Assembly (NCBI GenBank): GCA_937120475.1
Contig: CAKZJV010000005.1
Coordinates: 96,885-160,884, forward strand
DNA length: 64,000 bases
Source: an uncultured Cryomorphaceae bacterium
Lineage (GTDB): Bacteria; Bacteroidota; Bacteroidia; Flavobacteriales; Schleiferiaceae
Direction of reading: 5' to 3'
In this document: in pieces, positions 52,892-64,000 of the stretch
Layout: the number at the start of each line of letters is the position of its first letter
Numbering within the stretch: the first letter of the stretch is position 1
Program-made: the position numbers and the translations under genes
The notes under the pieces: generated by a model
What the model was told of the DNA's origin: nothing
Databases searched by the model: none
What the model saw: the letters and a program-made list of their open reading frames with translations, nothing else

Positions 52892-54169
52892 TCATTTATT
52901 ATACATGATGGCCAGGTCCATCACCTGCTCAGATGCAGCCGCCACATACCTATTCACCCCACTGCTGAGGCCTGTTTTATACACTACATTGCCCGCGGTA
53001 AAATATACTTCGGCTTGCTGGGCTTCGTAAACAAGGTTATCCACGCCAAAGTCAAAACGCTGCTGTAAAGGGCTACCTCCCGTTGTAGCAAAGTTATATA
53101 AGCCTTGATCCGTAGCTAAAAATCCAACCCCGTTTCGTACCAGAATATCCCGAGGTGTTTCATCGCTTGCCATATATAATTCCGTTACCAAGCCCGATTG
53201 ATGGCTATAACGGGCTACCACACTTTCATTATTGACCGGGTAGGTGATATACGTATTGCCGTTACCATCATAGGAAATGCCGACAACTCCGGGTTTTACA
53301 AAAGTTTGTTTTTTAATAAACCCACTGGCAGGGTTTACAATAAAGATGCGCCAGTTATTGGCCGTTCTTTCCTTTGCCGCAACCACCATTTCATCCTCAG
53401 CAATGTAATCAGCAAAATGTACTACATAAGGATCTTGCAAAGTGAACTGACTTTCAAAACCACCCCCGCGGTTCAGGGCACGGGCCCTTCCATCATCGAG
53501 AAAAGCATAGGTTTTTCGTTGAAAAGTGTGCAGATTCCGGTATTGCTGCGTGCCCTCTGGTTTAGGGTTCGGTAGCTCGTATTCAAGATTCAAACTTTTA
53601 AAACCAAAGGCGGCTAACTTTCCGCTCCGTTCCGGTGCAGCCAAAACCTGATCGAAAGCCCCATTACAGGCCACATAATTAAAGTCACCACTCAGCGCAA
53701 GGGTGATTGTCTGCCCGATACTATCCACCCTGGCTAATACACGCTGGTTACCTTCTCCGGAAAGCAAGGCCACGCCACGGTAGCGCAGGGGGAATTCGTT
53801 TAGTTGGATTTGCCGGAAATCGCTACCCCTGTTATCACCATTAAAAGCGGATATGCGGATACTGTAAGTGCCCGTCTCCAGGTACTTATCAGTGTGGTAG
53901 AAAAAAATAAGAAATTCATTGCCCTCACGGTCAATTATCTCGCTCGGCAAACCAGTGGTTTGGTCACCCTTGAGGATATCGGAAAGAACCCCCTCATCCG
54001 CTTTATCCACCCTTACCCTAAGCTGTATGGTATCACCATAATCGAAAGTAGTACCTTCGCCAACCGAGAGTATATTGACTTCTGGAAAAACGCGCTCCTC
54101 CTTACAAGAAAACAAACCGACCAAAACCCAAAAAATCCACACAAAATTATAGGGGGAAACGTTCTTCAT
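52892..54169 (-). CDS. Lipoprotein with beta-propeller-like body, unknown function
   Basis: The 425-residue lipoprotein (GLFSCKEE, Cys at about residue 23) has a FN3/Ig-like N-terminal part (about 35-125), then repeated strands with a pattern suited to a beta-propeller (e.g. AYFSFDSG-like IFIVNPASGFIKKQTF, GNTYITYPVNNESVVARYS, NGVGFLATDQGLYNF). I do not recognise a family. It is transcribed away from dnaB, which starts 67 nt upstream on the other strand. Confidence 0.65.
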   Translation of the reverse strand: MKNVSPYNFVWIFWVLVGLFSCKEERVFPEVNILSVGEGTTFDYGDTIQLRVRVDKADEGVLSDILKGDQTTGLPSEIIDREGNEFLIFFYHTDKYLETGTYSIRISAFNGDNRGSDFRQIQLNEFPLRYRGVALLSGEGNQRVLARVDSIGQTITLALSGDFNYVACNGAFDQVLAAPERSGKLAAFGFKSLNLEYELPNPKPEGTQQYRNLHTFQRKTYAFLDDGRARALNRGGGFESQFTLQDPYVVHFADYIAEDEMVVAAKERTANNWRIFIVNPASGFIKKQTFVKPGVVGISYDGNGNTYITYPVNNESVVARYSHQSGLVTELYMASDETPRDILVRNGVGFLATDQGLYNFATTGGSPLQQRFDFGVDNLVYEAQQAEVYFTAGNVVYKTGLSSGVNRYVAAASEQVMDLAIMYNK

Positions 54170-54235
54170 ATAACAGGCAAGTTAATAAATTTGAAAGTCC
54201 ATGAATGAGCAGAAAAACCGAATTTGAGCAGGGAG

Positions 54236-55732
54236 ATGGCTGAAATCAGTAAACAAAATACCTTAGCAAAACAACGCAAAAGCAAGAATATTATTGACCT
54301 GGAAACAGGTCGTGTGCCTCCCCAGGCGGTAGATTTTGAAGAAGCGGTTTTAGGGGCCATGCTCATTGACAATTCCGCCATCAACCAGGTCATCGATATT
54401 CTGAGCCCCAAAAGCTTTTACAAGGAAGAAAACCAGTTGATTTTTGAGGTGGTCAAGGACCTGTTCGGGAATAGTCAGCCGGTGGATATCCTTACCGTGG
54501 CCAATGAGCTCCGAAGCCGGGGACAATTAGCCGATATCGGTGGGGATTATTACCTCGTTTCACTGAGCCAAAAAGTTTCGTCATCAGCACACTCCGAGTT
54601 TCACGCCCGCATTATTGTGCAAAAGCACATTCAACGTGAAATGATTCGTGTGGCCAGTGGTATCATAACCAAAGCCTTTGATGAAACCACGGATGTGTTT
54701 GATCTGTTGGATGAGGCTGAACAAGATCTTTTTGAAGTAGCCCACGGCAACATCGTTAAGAATTACGAAAGTGCCCAAGACCTGATCAAGGAAGCTATAC
54801 ACCGCATCGAGGAAATCTCCAGGAAAGAAGGCCTCAGTGGGGTACCTTCCGGTTTTACACGGATTGACCGTGTTACGGCTGGCTGGCAACCCTCGGATCT
54901 GGTGATTTTGGCAGCACGTCCCGGTATGGGTAAAACAGCTTTTGTATTGTCCATGGCACGTAATATGACTATTGATCATGACCGCCCGGTGGCCGTTTTT
55001 TCACTGGAAATGTCGTCCGTACAGTTGATCACTCGTCTCATTTCCAGTGAAACAGGACTTTCTTCGGAAAAGCTTCGCAAGGGTAACCTCGATGATCATG
55101 AATGGCAGCAGCTATTGACCAAAGTAAAAAACCTGGAAAAAGCTCCGCTCTTTATCGATGATACCCCAGCTCTCAGCGTTTTTGACCTTCGGGCCAAATG
55201 TCGCAGGCTGGCCGCTCAAAACAATATTCAGCTCATCATTATCGACTACCTTCAATTGATGACAGTCGGTGGACAGGGAAAATCCAATGGTAACCGGGAG
55301 CAAGAAATCAGTACCATTTCCCGTTCATTAAAAAGTATTGCCAAAGAATTGAACGTTCCCGTTATTGCACTTTCACAGTTGAGCCGTGCGGTGGAAACCC
55401 GTGGTGGCAACAAACGGCCTTTGCTTTCTGACCTTCGGGAATCCGGTGCCATTGAGCAGGATGCGGATATCGTGTCCTTCATTTATCGCCCGGAGTATTA
55501 TGACATTACGGAATGGGAAGACGGAAGCCCCTGCGATGGACAAGCGGAGTTTATTATAGCCAAACACCGTAACGGAGGTCTGGAAAATGTGAAGTTGCGC
55601 TTCCAGAATACTTTGGCAAAGTTTTCGGACTTGGAGGAAGATGGCAGTTTTGAACCCATAGTACTGGAGTCCAAAATGAACACGGATAGCTTTTTAGATG
55701 AAGATGATGAATTTGACGACCGCCCGTTTTAG
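54236..55732 (+). CDS. dnaB: Replicative DNA helicase
   Basis: The 498-residue helicase opens the replication fork. Residues 20-130 are the DnaB N-terminal domain (PQAVDFEEAVLGAMLIDNSA), and the RecA-like C-terminal domain has Walker A ARPGMGKTAF (near residue 228), DYLQLM as Walker B and SQLSRAVETR as an arginine-finger region. No intein is present. The frame opens at a TTG at 54224, but I prefer the ATG at 54236, which is preceded by GGGAG. It overlaps the next gene by 35 nt. Confidence 0.97.
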   Translation: MAEISKQNTLAKQRKSKNIIDLETGRVPPQAVDFEEAVLGAMLIDNSAINQVIDILSPKSFYKEENQLIFEVVKDLFGNSQPVDILTVANELRSRGQLADIGGDYYLVSLSQKVSSSAHSEFHARIIVQKHIQREMIRVASGIITKAFDETTDVFDLLDEAEQDLFEVAHGNIVKNYESAQDLIKEAIHRIEEISRKEGLSGVPSGFTRIDRVTAGWQPSDLVILAARPGMGKTAFVLSMARNMTIDHDRPVAVFSLEMSSVQLITRLISSETGLSSEKLRKGNLDDHEWQQLLTKVKNLEKAPLFIDDTPALSVFDLRAKCRRLAAQNNIQLIIIDYLQLMTVGGQGKSNGNREQEISTISRSLKSIAKELNVPVIALSQLSRAVETRGGNKRPLLSDLRESGAIEQDADIVSFIYRPEYYDITEWEDGSPCDGQAEFIIAKHRNGGLENVKLRFQNTLAKFSDLEEDGSFEPIVLESKMNTDSFLDEDDEFDDRPF

Positions 55733-56984
55733 AATATTCTTTTTAGCAATTTTTATACTTACCTCTCTCGCTGGTAAAGCCACTTACCTGCTGGTACCCA
55801 TGGATGAGGAAAGCCAAACAAACCACCTCAAAGCTTACGGAATGGCTTATTGGGTGCTTCAGCAAGAGGTTGAAATTGAATGGTTGCTCAACTATCGTGG
55901 TGGAAGCTTCCTGATGCCCTACACCGATATTTTTAAATCCGAATGCCAGATTCGCAATGTAGCTTTTGAAACTATTTCTGATGGAGAGGCCCAAGAAATC
56001 AGGACGGCCATTAGCAGCCCTGCTGTAAATATGGAAGTGGTAAAACTTGAAAAAGCTCCCAAAATAGCGGTGTACTCCCCTAAAAGCAATCAGCCCTGGG
56101 ATGATGCCGTAACCCTGGTTTTAACCTACGCGGAAATTCCCTATGACCTGGTATATGACGAAGAAGTGCTGAGCGATATGTTACCGTTATACGACTGGCT
56201 ACACCTCCATCATGAAGACTTTACCGGCCAGTATGGACGTTTTTATGCCGCTTTCCGCAATGCGCCCTGGTATATCAACCAGAAAAAAGAAGCCGAGGAA
56301 GATGCCCGTAAAGCTGGTTACAGTAAGGTAAGTCAACACAAGCTGGGGGTGGCCAAAAAAATAAAAGAATATACCGTGGGTGGTGGTTTTCTTTTTGCCA
56401 TGTGTTCCGCTACCGATAGTTATGATATAGCCCTTTCGGCCGAAGGGGTGGATATTTGCGAGCCTATGTTTGATGGTGATCCGGCCGAGCCCAACTATCA
56501 AAACCGGTTGCAATACGAGAAAACTTTTGCCTTTAAGGATTTTAAATTAATCCAGAACCCCATGGTTTACGAGTTTTCGGATATTGACGTTACCCAGAGC
56601 CGAAAAGTAAAACCGGAAAGTGACTTTTTTACACTTTTTGAATTTTCAGCCAAATGGGATGTGGTTCCTACCATGTTGTGTCAAAATCATACCCAGGTGG
56701 TAAAAGGTTTTATGGGACAAACCACCGCCTTCAAAAAAAACCTTATCAAATCCGATGTTTTGGTGATGGGTGAGTTGAAAAGTGCCGGTGAAGCCCGTTA
56801 TATTCACGGTGAATTGGGCAAAGGCACGTGGACGTTTTACGGTGGCCATGATCCCGAAGATTACCAACACCGTGTGGGAGACCCTAAAACCGAATTGGAA
56901 CTCTATCCCAATTCCCCCGGCTATCGCCTCATTCTGAACAATATTCTCTTCCCTGCCGCACGTAAGAAAAAGCAAAAAACCTAA
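55698..56984 (+). CDS. Secreted protein, GATase1-like fold, usually misnamed asparagine synthetase B
   Basis: The 428-residue protein begins with a signal peptide and has none of the asparagine-synthetase ATP or glutamine-hydrolysis motifs. A nucleophile elbow-like GGGFLFAMCSATDSYDIA has C236 at the centre, and GGHDPEDYQHRVGDP (about 390) holds a histidine, both suggesting a class I glutamine amidotransferase (ThuA-like) fold, here exported. Similar proteins are annotated asparagine synthetase B in Bacteroidota, in my memory. The start may be any of the three ATGs at 55698, 55704 and 55707; it overlaps dnaB by up to 35 nt. Confidence 0.72.
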   Translation: MKMMNLTTARFRIFFLAIFILTSLAGKATYLLVPMDEESQTNHLKAYGMAYWVLQQEVEIEWLLNYRGGSFLMPYTDIFKSECQIRNVAFETISDGEAQEIRTAISSPAVNMEVVKLEKAPKIAVYSPKSNQPWDDAVTLVLTYAEIPYDLVYDEEVLSDMLPLYDWLHLHHEDFTGQYGRFYAAFRNAPWYINQKKEAEEDARKAGYSKVSQHKLGVAKKIKEYTVGGGFLFAMCSATDSYDIALSAEGVDICEPMFDGDPAEPNYQNRLQYEKTFAFKDFKLIQNPMVYEFSDIDVTQSRKVKPESDFFTLFEFSAKWDVVPTMLCQNHTQVVKGFMGQTTAFKKNLIKSDVLVMGELKSAGEARYIHGELGKGTWTFYGGHDPEDYQHRVGDPKTELELYPNSPGYRLILNNILFPAARKKKQKT

Positions 56985-58390
56985 TTCTCTGCTTCATCCG
57001 GGGCCGGTTTTCTGGTGCTTTCTATAAAGAGATTGAGATTGTTTTGTTCCAGGAAATCAAGCCTTTTCTGGAGCCATTCTTTTTGAGCCACCGCTTCGGG
57101 ATAAATACCCATCACTCGTCCGGCTGAAGCCTTCTCAATGCTTCCGGTTTCCAGGTATATTTCCTTCCATTCCAACTTATCCTTTTTGTACTTCTTCATC
57201 ATACCCACTTCATAATGGATAAAAGTGGTTTTAACCACCATAAAGACTAATAAGATGGGGGCAATCGCCTGATAGGTTGAAACCTTTCTGCTGCATAAAT
57301 GAAAATAAAGTGCCAGTACAGCCGGTAAAACGTATGTAGTATATCTGGAAGACCTGGCTCCTGAAAGCCCGAGAGATACCCGTCCAATACTCGTTACCAG
57401 CATAAATACCAGCGAAAACATAATCATGCTGACTATGACTTTGCTCAATACATATTGTTGTTCAGACAGCGAGGATCTCATCATCCTCCCTAAATGATGC
57501 TGGCCCACCCACAAAGCCCCAACTATTGCCAGTAAGCCTGCCCAATGGCCACCTCCCAGTGCCCTGGACATCATTTCTAAGATGTACTCCAGATATTCAA
57601 AGGGCTTATCATGAGGAAACTTAAAGGATGAATTGGCCGATTCAAAGGTGTAGTCCATAAAGAAACTGGCCAGGCTTAACAGTGAAATCAATAGGGCTAT
57701 CCCAATGATGCCTCGCATCTTTGGTTGCTTCCGGTAGAACCACAAATCCAAAAGCAGGATAATTGGGGTAACACCGCCCATTAACAATCCGAAAGCCGAA
57801 TAAATCAATAGGAAGTTTAAAATTAAAACGATGGTATATCGTAAAAATCGGTTTTTAATGAACCAAGCCAGGCCAAAAAGGGCCAACAACATTGCTGGTG
57901 CGGCACCATGGGAAATGTTGGGAGTATTGGCAAAAAGGCCGTATTGAACCGGGGAAAGCATGATGAATATCACCAGGATATCGAAGTACCCTAAATTTTG
58001 GAAAAGCAACTTCTTTAATCGCAAGTAGAGCAATGAGGTTCCCAGCATCAATACCCCGATCGTAAAGGCCAGCCACCGCGTATTCCATTGCGACACCTGA
58101 TCGATGTACTTAGTGAGTACAAAGCCAATACCCTGGCGATGTGGCCCGTGTCGCCAGGTAAATAGGTTCACCAGGCTGTCCCGCCCAGAAAAAAATGGTT
58201 CGTAAAAATCCCACATATCCTGGAAAAGAATATTCACCGAATATTTATGGATGTAATAAAACCAACGAAAAATAAGGCTGGCTACCAACAAAAGCAGTAT
58301 AAACCTCCCTGGTTTGGAATCTGACAACCATTGGAAGGATCTCCTTGAAAAATGCCCTGCCTGCAGAATTAATTGGTTTATACTTTTCAT
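56981..58390 (-). CDS. Polytopic membrane protein, GT-C-like
   Basis: A 469-residue protein with about ten or more hydrophobic helices, an aspartate in FQDMWDFYEPFFSGRD within the first external loop (about residues 55-70), and a soluble C-terminal tail. The layout (first loop with DxD- or ED-type residues, then helices) is that of GT-C glycosyltransferases or O-antigen-ligase-like proteins, but the match is weak. The stop overlaps that of the convergent gene at 56984 by 4 nt. It is followed on its strand by none, and preceded by a porin gene 20 nt upstream, so they may form one transcript. Confidence 0.65.
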   Translation of the reverse strand: MKSINQLILQAGHFSRRSFQWLSDSKPGRFILLLLVASLIFRWFYYIHKYSVNILFQDMWDFYEPFFSGRDSLVNLFTWRHGPHRQGIGFVLTKYIDQVSQWNTRWLAFTIGVLMLGTSLLYLRLKKLLFQNLGYFDILVIFIMLSPVQYGLFANTPNISHGAAPAMLLALFGLAWFIKNRFLRYTIVLILNFLLIYSAFGLLMGGVTPIILLLDLWFYRKQPKMRGIIGIALLISLLSLASFFMDYTFESANSSFKFPHDKPFEYLEYILEMMSRALGGGHWAGLLAIVGALWVGQHHLGRMMRSSLSEQQYVLSKVIVSMIMFSLVFMLVTSIGRVSLGLSGARSSRYTTYVLPAVLALYFHLCSRKVSTYQAIAPILLVFMVVKTTFIHYEVGMMKKYKKDKLEWKEIYLETGSIEKASAGRVMGIYPEAVAQKEWLQKRLDFLEQNNLNLFIESTRKPAPDEAEN

Positions 58391-58410
58391 AATCCCAAAG
58401 GTGGTTAACG

Positions 58411-60300
58411 CTAGTTGAAAAACCGCCAGCTGATGCCCAACCTTAAAATGCGGTCTGGGAAGGGATAATCCGGTGCCGCGAAATAGGAATAATCCATAAA
58501 GCCCTCATTAAAATGTTCCAATTTCAAGAAAACCTTGGCCTTGCGGATTTTTGCACTAATGAAAAAATCCATTAAAGGATAGTCGCCAATAGTCTTTTTA
58601 TTCTCCACGAAAAATTCGCCTGTTGCTGGGTTAAAAGAGGGGGAATTATAAGCCGAAAAATATTTCACCTCCGCACCGGTCAAAAGCCTCAATGCCTTTT
58701 TAAACACTGAAAACTCAAAATATAGCGAGTTACGGCTTACCCACTCCGGTAATGGCAGCACCCTGTTAGCATCCGTAGTGGTTTGGTAATAAATTTGGTT
58801 GTCCTGATGTAAAAAGTTCCATAAAGTAAAATTTTGGATGAGCTCAAACTTCGAAATCCTGATGGGCTCATTATTCTGTGCAGGTTGTCCATCCGCACCG
58901 TAATAGGTATAATTAGATATCGATTGATTCGAAATCTCCAATTTATTACTAATGCCCCAGTTTAGCCCGTAAGCCAACAAGGTGTTTCCTTGTTTTGAAA
59001 AATTATTGTTCCAGATGTAGTTGTTGGAATAATAGAATTGCTCATAAAAGCCGGGATATTGAAGAAGAAGCTCATAGCGGGCCTGAGCACTTATTCCCTT
59101 CCAAATATTCACCCGGCCCTTTCCCCCGAAGCGAACGGATTCACTAAGATCACCCGTAAGGATATAATCCAGGTTCCCTTGTACATCCACCAATTCAGCA
59201 ATATTTCCGTTCAACTCTCCTACCACTCCCCAGTTTCGACCTGAGAAATTAAAGTTGGGTCCGGCATATTCCGTAATAAGATTTCGCAAACCACCTTTAA
59301 TACCAAACCGGTTTTTTCTACCTATCTCGGCCTCAGCATAAAATGTGTTGGTATAGGATATATAGGAAGAGCTGTCACTGTAAGCCCCGTTGCTATAAAA
59401 GTAGTTGTCATAAAACCCAGCCGATGCATTACCTATAAATACATCCGATTTTCTGGAATATTTAAATTCATGACCTATTCCCAAGTAAGCCTTCTCAGTC
59501 AATCGGTTATTCGTTGAATCAATAGTGTCTTTCGGTATTAGTCGTGCCAGTTTAACTCTTTGATCCAGGTAAAACTCACGATTTCGCATCACCCGGTTAT
59601 CATTGGGAGTGTTGACGTTAAGCAGTATCCGGTTACTTTCCAGGTTCTCTTCAAACAAAGTATCGTTTATAAGACCACCCCACTCCTCTATTTCTAGCTT
59701 CTCACTGATAAAATAAGCCGCGGCTTTATAGCCCCAGTCTTTATTATCGTAAAGAGTGCTCATCATGAAATTAGACTGCTTATTACGATTATGATTATAA
59801 AAACCCAATGAGTTTAATCGGTGATACTGCACCAGGAAGTTCCAGTACTCATTCACGTTTTGTGTATGATAAATACTGAAATTCTGGCCGCGCTCATAAC
59901 CTTGCCAATATGAAGCTTCGGTCAATGCTGATCGGGTATGGTAAAAAGGAATATCCTTTTGGGTATTGAAATAAAGCTGATAAGCCTTTAAATCGTAGTA
60001 ATTCCAGATATCTGTATTCGGGCGGTAAGTAAGTGCATTGAGAGGGCCACCCATATTCCCCAATACTGAATAATCTACAAGATCACGATTAGCATTATTC
60101 CATTGATGGTACCACTTTATACTATTGAAAGTAGTATCTATAAAATAATAAGTAGGGCGCTCCAGGTAACGATATTGATGACTGAAAATAGGCTCGTGTG
60201 CACTAAAACTTTCTCCTTGCAGTCCCGGCCTTTGAGCTACCGAAAGAGGTGCCTGCAATAATAAGCACAGTAAGATAAAAAGTCGCAGTTTAATAGGCAT
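58411..60300 (-). CDS. Putative outer-membrane porin (Bacteroidota family)
   Basis: The 629-residue protein has a signal peptide (to about residue 22) and a body of alternating beta strands ending in a terminal aromatic residue (LRLGISWRFFN), the pattern of the Bacteroidota putative-porin family (Porin_10). Typical stretches are LGNMGGPLNALTYRP near residue 80, and NQYYQTTTDANRV-type strands. It forms an outer-membrane channel; its solute is unknown. It is 20 nt upstream of the GT-C-like gene and likely the first gene of that transcript. Confidence 0.83.
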   Translation of the reverse strand: MPIKLRLFILLCLLLQAPLSVAQRPGLQGESFSAHEPIFSHQYRYLERPTYYFIDTTFNSIKWYHQWNNANRDLVDYSVLGNMGGPLNALTYRPNTDIWNYYDLKAYQLYFNTQKDIPFYHTRSALTEASYWQGYERGQNFSIYHTQNVNEYWNFLVQYHRLNSLGFYNHNRNKQSNFMMSTLYDNKDWGYKAAAYFISEKLEIEEWGGLINDTLFEENLESNRILLNVNTPNDNRVMRNREFYLDQRVKLARLIPKDTIDSTNNRLTEKAYLGIGHEFKYSRKSDVFIGNASAGFYDNYFYSNGAYSDSSSYISYTNTFYAEAEIGRKNRFGIKGGLRNLITEYAGPNFNFSGRNWGVVGELNGNIAELVDVQGNLDYILTGDLSESVRFGGKGRVNIWKGISAQARYELLLQYPGFYEQFYYSNNYIWNNNFSKQGNTLLAYGLNWGISNKLEISNQSISNYTYYGADGQPAQNNEPIRISKFELIQNFTLWNFLHQDNQIYYQTTTDANRVLPLPEWVSRNSLYFEFSVFKKALRLLTGAEVKYFSAYNSPSFNPATGEFFVENKKTIGDYPLMDFFISAKIRKAKVFLKLEHFNEGFMDYSYFAAPDYPFPDRILRLGISWRFFN

Positions 60301-60331
60301 GCTCGCGTGCTGACAAATTATGAGCCAAAAT

Positions 60332-60359
60332 AAAAAAAGCCCCCAAATTTGGGGGCTTT
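60332..60359 (-). terminator. Terminator of the rRNA operon
   Basis: AAAGCCCCC (60336-60344) and GGGGGCTTT (60351-60359) form a 9-bp stem with an AAATTT loop. On the minus strand it is followed by seven T, directly behind the 5S gene. Confidence 0.9.
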
Positions 60360-60365
60360 GAAAAT

Positions 60366-60474
60366 TGGCAACGACATACTCTCCCGGATGTTACTCCAGT
60401 ACCATCTGCGCTGGTGGGCTTAACTACTCTGTTCGAAAAGGGAAGAGGTGATCCCCACCGCAATAGTCACCATA
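60366..60474 (-). rRNA. rrf: 5S rRNA
   Basis: On the minus strand the sequence begins TGGTGACTATTGCGGTGGGG and ends GTCGTTGCCA, both typical of bacterial 5S ends. The conserved GAACAGAGTAGTTAAGCCC loop and GGGAGAGTATGTCG are present. The ends are estimated to within a few bases. Confidence 0.93.
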
Positions 60475-60493
60475 AGTTTTTAATAAGTTAAAA

Positions 60494-60519
60494 CATATTG
60501 AGAGAAATGAATACATAAA
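60494..60519. repeat. 3' arm of the 23S rRNA processing stem
   Basis: CATATTGAGAG and TGAATACATAAA (interrupted by AAA) pair with 63415-63437 to give a 23-bp stem with a 3-nt bulge enclosing the 23S gene. Stems of this type are cut by RNase III. Confidence 0.7.
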
Positions 60520-60524
60520 GCCCA

Positions 60525-63399
<2,875 letters not shown>

Positions 63400-63414
63400 A
63401 ATATTATTAAGGGA

Positions 63415-63437
63415 TTTATGTATTCACTCTCAATATG
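63415..63437. repeat. 5' arm of the 23S rRNA processing stem
   Basis: The reverse complement of 63415-63437 is CATATTGAGAG followed by TGAATACATAAA, pairing with 60494-60519 as described there. It lies between tRNA-Ala and the 23S 5' end. Confidence 0.7.
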
Positions 63438-63469
63438 TCAAAGAACCTTTTTCCAAAAAAATGGAATAG

Positions 63470-63543
63470 TGGAGAATATCGGAGTCGAACCGATGACCTC
63501 CTGCGTGCAAGGCAGGCGCTCTAGCCAGCTGAGCTAATTCCCC
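63470..63543 (-). tRNA. tRNA-Ala (TGC)
   Basis: A 74-nt cloverleaf: acceptor GGGGAAT/ATTCTCC (one G-U pair), D arm AGCTCAGCTGG, anticodon loop with TGC in CTTGCAC, T arm TCGGTTCGACTCCGA. CCA is not encoded. It is in the usual spacer position before 23S. Confidence 0.97.
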
Positions 63544-63552
63544 TTTTCCTAG

Positions 63553-63626
63553 TAGTCCCGCGCAGACTTGAACTGCGGACCTCTACATTATCAGTGTAGC
63601 GCTCTAACCAGCTGAGCTACGGGACT
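63553..63626 (-). tRNA. tRNA-Ile (GAT)
   Basis: A 74-nt cloverleaf: acceptor AGTCCCG/CGGGACT, D arm AGCTCAGCTGG, anticodon loop CTGATAA with GAT, T arm GCAGTTCAAGTCTGC. The terminal CCA is not encoded. It is 9 nt upstream of tRNA-Ala in transcript direction. Confidence 0.97.
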
Positions 63627-63816
63627 GGAAATTCTGAAAGAATGCAGCATTCTGATTCAAAACTGCCCAAATCTCCGGTTACTGATAACCTGTTTCGGTA
63701 TCGCACCCTGAAACTCAGCTTAAATGTACCGAGCCACGAGACTTCAGAAAAGGTAAAATAATAATAAAGAAGCCAAAAAAGAAGGCTGCAACATCGCCTT
63801 GTTACTTATTTACTCT
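63627..63816 (-). other. 16S-tRNA internal transcribed spacer
   Basis: This 190-nt spacer between 16S and tRNA-Ile is transcribed as part of the rRNA precursor. No coding frame or strong terminator is seen. It likely holds anti-termination or processing signals, but none is clear enough to mark. Confidence 0.7.

Positions 63817-64000
<184 letters not shown>

Overview
The window is a chromosomal segment of a Bacteroidota bacterium, most likely a Flavobacteriales/Cryomorphaceae-like lineage; I cannot fix the genus. The evidence is several secreted proteins with type IX secretion (T9SS) C-terminal sorting domains, a TonB-dependent receptor and small proteins with carboxypeptidase-like regulatory domains, a Bacteroidota-type putative porin, LytS/LytTR two-component pairs, a fused O-/N-acyltransferase of the OlsF kind, a Lacal_2735-type small protein, promoter -7 elements of the TAnnTTTG type, and few Shine-Dalgarno sequences although the 16S 3' end keeps CCTCC.

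Layout. 1-2197 (minus) is a multihaem cytochrome c cut by the left edge. 2280-6187 (minus) is a compact operon of aspartate kinase, OlsF-like acyltransferase and sulfotransferase. 6289-15242 holds a secreted protein of unknown family, lysA with a GNAT gene, serC-serA, and a plus-strand operon of a LiaF-like membrane protein, a LytS kinase, a LytTR regulator and a PLP Cys/Met enzyme. 15245-19777 (minus) is a second LytS/LytTR pair, this time in one operon with a TonB-dependent receptor and a small protein. 19778-20133 is gene-free but holds direct repeats suited to a LytTR regulator and a candidate small RNA. 20134-28994 contains small genes, a ParE-type toxin-antitoxin module with a possible third 29-codon gene, mfd, and a set of small envelope proteins. 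29115-36854 has a paralogue of the 6289 gene, a VWA/T9SS protein next to the tail of a lost yfbK-like gene, lipoproteins and fbp. 36902-51145 is mostly housekeeping (ferredoxin and acyl-CoA reductase, PASTA protein, rluD, two tandem MauG-type cytochrome peroxidases, rsmG, tgt, lptF/G, an EamA transporter, accA). 51220-60300 contains a secreted endonuclease I, dnaB, a secreted protein usually misnamed asparagine synthetase B, a polytopic membrane protein and a porin. 60332-64000 (minus) is an rRNA operon read right to left: 16S (partial), tRNA-Ile, tRNA-Ala, 23S, 5S, terminator.

How it fits together. The most interesting point is regulatory: the two LytTR operons each carry, about 55-60 bp upstream of a predicted -7 element and in the same orientation, two 9-bp repeats with a 21-bp period built on a shared core close to CCGTTCA. 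That is the geometry known for LytTR-domain binding sites, and the shared core suggests a common or cross-talking regulon linking an outer-membrane receptor with a LiaF-like envelope-stress module. No CRISPR array, prophage or insertion sequence was seen.
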